From: Vibrio maerlii
GTDB taxonomy: Bacteria; Pseudomonadota; Gammaproteobacteria; Enterobacterales; Vibrionaceae
DNA length: 64,000 bases
NCBI RefSeq assembly: GCF_003415655.1
Contig: NZ_QRHC01000002.1
Span: 310,008-374,007, forward strand
Reading direction: 5' to 3'
Shown here: piece by piece, positions 61,703 through 64,000 of the stretch
How the letters are laid out: the number at the start of each line of letters is the position of its first letter
How positions within the stretch are numbered: position 1 is the stretch's first letter
Translations under genes and position numbers: made by a program
The notes under the pieces: generated by a model
Told to the model about the DNA's origin: nothing
What the model saw: the letters and a program-made list of their open reading frames with translations, nothing else
The model's database searches: none

Positions 61703-61864
61703 TGTAGAGAAAAAACAAAGGGAATTATCGAGTTGTTATAACATAACAATAACTCCCTTACGAGCAGGACGTTAAAACAGCATACGCCCCACCACACCTA
61801 ACGAAATAAACCATTGAAAATAATGGATTTTTATTCTGTAAGTTTCTGTGACATTAAGGTCTAT

Positions 61865-62383
61865 TTATTTTACCAGCTTAGAAACGTAAGGAATGTTTCG
61901 CGACTTGTCCTGCCAAGGCAAACCATAGCCCACAAGTAGATCATCATTATCCATTTCATAAGCAAAGTACTGAGGTACGGGAATATCGACTCGGCCAGGC
62001 TTCACAAACAAGGTCGCAATAGAAAGTGACTTCACTTTGTAGTTATCTGCTATATGCGCGACCAACCTTTTCATTGTGCCGCCAGACTCGATAGCGTCAT
62101 CAATCATAATCACGTTTTGGCCGTCTAAAGAAATGTTCTCATGGAAAACAATTTCAGATTGGTTATTACTGTCTCCAGGCGTGTGTGGGCAAGAGATGTA
62201 ATCCATCTTGATATCGAAATTTAGCTTGCGAACTAGGTCTGCAGTGAACAAAATTCCGCCAGGTACAACAGTAATCACCACGGCATCCTCAAAAGAAATA
62301 TTCAACTTGTCTGCAACAATTTCGACGCCTTGCTGAATCTGCGCTTCACTCAGTACCAAGTCACCAACGTTTGATTTATCCAT
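61865..62383 (-). CDS. hypoxanthine/guanine phosphoribosyltransferase-like
   Basis: 172 residues, type I phosphoribosyltransferase. The PRPP-binding motif VIMIDDAIESGGTMKRL (about 96-112) and the purine-recognition end DDLLVGYGLPWQDKSRNIPYV are clear. It would salvage hypoxanthine or guanine to IMP or GMP. The ATG at 62383 is preferred (GAG 7 nt upstream) over the ATG at 62395. Monocistronic, upstream of the M23 gene by 162 nt. Confidence 0.9.
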   Translation of the reverse strand: MDKSNVGDLVLSEAQIQQGVEIVADKLNISFEDAVVITVVPGGILFTADLVRKLNFDIKMDYISCPHTPGDSNNQSEIVFHENISLDGQNVIMIDDAIESGGTMKRLVAHIADNYKVKSLSIATLFVKPGRVDIPVPQYFAYEMDNDDLLVGYGLPWQDKSRNIPYVSKLVK

Positions 62384-62530
62384 ATTTGTTCTCATTCATT
62401 CTTATTTTTCAATCACCACAATATATTTGAGTTCATGGCGATTCTCAAAATAAACGGCAAAAAGCTTTAAACCAGTTCACCAAATGCGAGAGTTTGTGCA
62501 AAAAAAAACTAGCAATATCAATTCTATTCG

Positions 62531-63982
62531 TTAACTCAACCCACCCATCAACACATACTTGGTTTCTAGGTAATCATCTAAGCCTATTTGTGAGCCTTCA
62601 CGCCCGAGCCCTGATTCCTTCACCCCGCCAAAAGGTGCAGTTGCGGTTGAGATAATGCCCTCATTCACACCCACCATGCCAGACTCAAGAGCAGCACTGA
62701 CTCGCCAAGCTCGCGATAAGGATTGAGTATAGAAATAAGATGCCAAACCAAACTCGGTATTGTTGGCGCGCGCAATCACCTCTTCTTCCGTTTCGAACTT
62801 AAATAATGGAGCAACTGGACCAAACGTCTCTTCTTTCGAGATAATCATGTCGTCGGTCATATCTGACAACACAATAGGGGCTACCAAACGCTCACCGTCT
62901 TGCGGAACAACACCCTGTCGTAAATGAGCACCTTTCCCAAGAGCGTCTTGCACGTGATTCTGAACCTTGTTAACGGCTGCTTCATTAATCAGTGGGCCAA
63001 TTTTCACACCCTCTTCAAAGCCATTACCAGCCCGTAAGGCCCCTACCTTATTGGTGAACTTCTCAAGGAACTCACCATACACCTTAGCTTGAACATAAAT
63101 TCGGTTCGCACAGACACATGTTTGACCCGCATTGCGGTATTTGGCTGCTATCGCTCCCTCTACTGCGGCATCAATATCTGCATCCTCAAACACGATGAAG
63201 GGTGCATTTCCACCCAACTCAAGGGACAGTTTTTTGATGTTACTCGCCGATTGCTGCATCAATAACTTGCCGACCTTGGTTGAACCGGTAAAGGATAGTT
63301 TTTTCACGACTGGGCTCTTAGTAAGCAACTCGCCAATCATCACCGCATCACCAGTAACGACTTGGAAAAGACCTTTTGGCAACCCTGCTCTATCAGCGAG
63401 CTCAGCTAGGGCGAGTGCCGTGAAAGGGGTATCTGGTGCTGGTTTTAGGATCACAGAGCAACCTGCAGCAAATGCTGGTGCACATTTACGAGCTATCATC
63501 GCCGCTGGAAAATTCCAAGGAGTGATTGCTGCAACCACTCCAATTGGTTCTTTAGTTGTGAGAACCTGAGCGCCATTTTTATGAGATGGGATAATGGTAC
63601 CATTTGCGCGACGCGCCTCTTCAGCAAACCACTCCACATAGCTCGCCGCATACAAGACTTCGCCTTTGGCTTCTGCTAATGGTTTACCCTGTTCCGCTGT
63701 AATGATGCTCGCTAGGTCATCAGCATGGGCGACCATCAAATGATGCCAACGACGAAGAACATTGGCACGAGTTTCTGCCGTTTGTTGCTTCCAAGCTTTG
63801 AATTGGACTTGAGCTTCATCGATTGCTTGCAAGACTTGGCTTTTCTCCGCGTTGGGTACTGAGCCGATAACGCGACTGTCGAAAGGGTTAAGTACCTCGG
63901 TCAATTGCCCGCTCTCATTGTCTACCCAACCTCCAAATAGGAAGTTGCTTTGCTTAAACAAATCTTGATCTTGAAGCTTCAT
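62531..63982 (-). CDS. gabD: NAD(P)-dependent succinate-semialdehyde dehydrogenase, GabD-like
   Basis: 483 residues, against 482 in E. coli GabD. ITPWNFPAAMI, SFTGSTKVG (cofactor fold), LELGGNAPFIVF (catalytic Glu) and GQTCVCANRIYV (catalytic Cys) are present in order, and the C-terminus PFGGVKESGLGREG is the oligomer strand. It oxidises succinate semialdehyde to succinate in GABA use. The TCVC second Cys is the one tied to redox regulation in GabD. No gabT is in the window. The start is 18 nt before the window edge, so upstream context is not visible. Confidence 0.92.
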   Translation of the reverse strand: MKLQDQDLFKQSNFLFGGWVDNESGQLTEVLNPFDSRVIGSVPNAEKSQVLQAIDEAQVQFKAWKQQTAETRANVLRRWHHLMVAHADDLASIITAEQGKPLAEAKGEVLYAASYVEWFAEEARRANGTIIPSHKNGAQVLTTKEPIGVVAAITPWNFPAAMIARKCAPAFAAGCSVILKPAPDTPFTALALAELADRAGLPKGLFQVVTGDAVMIGELLTKSPVVKKLSFTGSTKVGKLLMQQSASNIKKLSLELGGNAPFIVFEDADIDAAVEGAIAAKYRNAGQTCVCANRIYVQAKVYGEFLEKFTNKVGALRAGNGFEEGVKIGPLINEAAVNKVQNHVQDALGKGAHLRQGVVPQDGERLVAPIVLSDMTDDMIISKEETFGPVAPLFKFETEEEVIARANNTEFGLASYFYTQSLSRAWRVSAALESGMVGVNEGIISTATAPFGGVKESGLGREGSQIGLDDYLETKYVLMGGLS

Positions 63983-64000
63983 AACGACTATTCCATTCGC

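Noticed and set aside
1..64000. CRISPR arrays, integron attC repeats, prophage or toxin-antitoxin modules
   Set aside because: Looked for short regular repeats, attC-like imperfect palindromes, phage structural genes and small overlapping gene pairs; none convincing was seen.

Overview
The window looks like part of a Vibrio genome, most likely the smaller chromosome (inference). The best evidence is a vemP arrest-peptide gene in front of secD/secF, three membrane-anchored ToxR-type winged-helix regulators, a DUF2860 outer-membrane protein, a class II periplasmic cyclic-nucleotide phosphodiesterase, and an M23 endopeptidase whose active-site spacing matches V. cholerae ShyA. Nearly all of the window is ordinary, well-packed coding sequence. 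There is no phage, integrase, complete IS, CRISPR array or rRNA. The only mobile element seen is one 264-bp MITE-like repeat, and the only RNA gene is a tRNA-Leu(GAG).

Layout. 0.1-4.7 kb: PHP phosphatase, small lipoprotein, DCC-family and flavin-reductase pair, two small proteins, a LysR regulator. 4.8-11 kb: an RND efflux operon (adaptor, pump, and a short ToxR-like regulator with no sensor domain), followed upstream by a paralogous ToxR-like regulator overlapping a ToxS/VtrC-like partner. 11-16 kb: tRNA-Leu(GAG) just ahead of an unknown gene, then two paralogous M19 peptidase-family genes around an AraC regulator. 16-33 kb: mixed metabolism, including an ABC1/UbiB-like kinase, methyltransferase, FMN reductase with arylamine N-acetyltransferase, TIM-barrel protein, SDR with AraC regulator, an AI-2E permease/HlyD/DUF2955 export operon, DUF2860 protein, CpdP-like phosphodiesterase, GNAT, a second PHP phosphatase and an alpha/beta hydrolase.

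33-46.6 kb is a dihydroxyacetone (glycerol-type) island. A leftward operon carries gldA, an ATP-type fused DHA kinase, an MFS transporter, an MDR dehydrogenase and a polytopic membrane protein. The divergent operon carries separate dhaK and dhaL but no dhaM. They are followed by a DhaR-type activator, a DMT exporter and a BCCT transporter. Two pairs of 15-bp palindromes with the same 33-bp centre spacing lie in the gldA/dhaK and DMT/BCCT intergenic regions. I infer that one regulator, probably DhaR, controls both.

46.6-64 kb: the MITE between the BCCT gene and its terminator, a patatin-like lipoprotein, an ICMT-like protein, a DUF3047 protein, the NAD(P)H-hydrate repair enzyme, an orphan ToxR homologue with no toxS, LysE with a divergent Lrp regulator, vemP-secD2-secF2, and an apparent operon of M23 endopeptidase, small membrane protein, ScsB/DsbD-like reductase and TlpA-like thioredoxin. 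The window ends with a purine phosphoribosyltransferase and gabD.

The most interesting parts are the paired operators linking the dha genes to two transporters, the ToxR-like regulators around the RND pump, and the vemP-secD2F2 nascent-chain sensor with its Shine-Dalgarno-masking hairpin. Everything here was read from sequence by eye; no database search was run.
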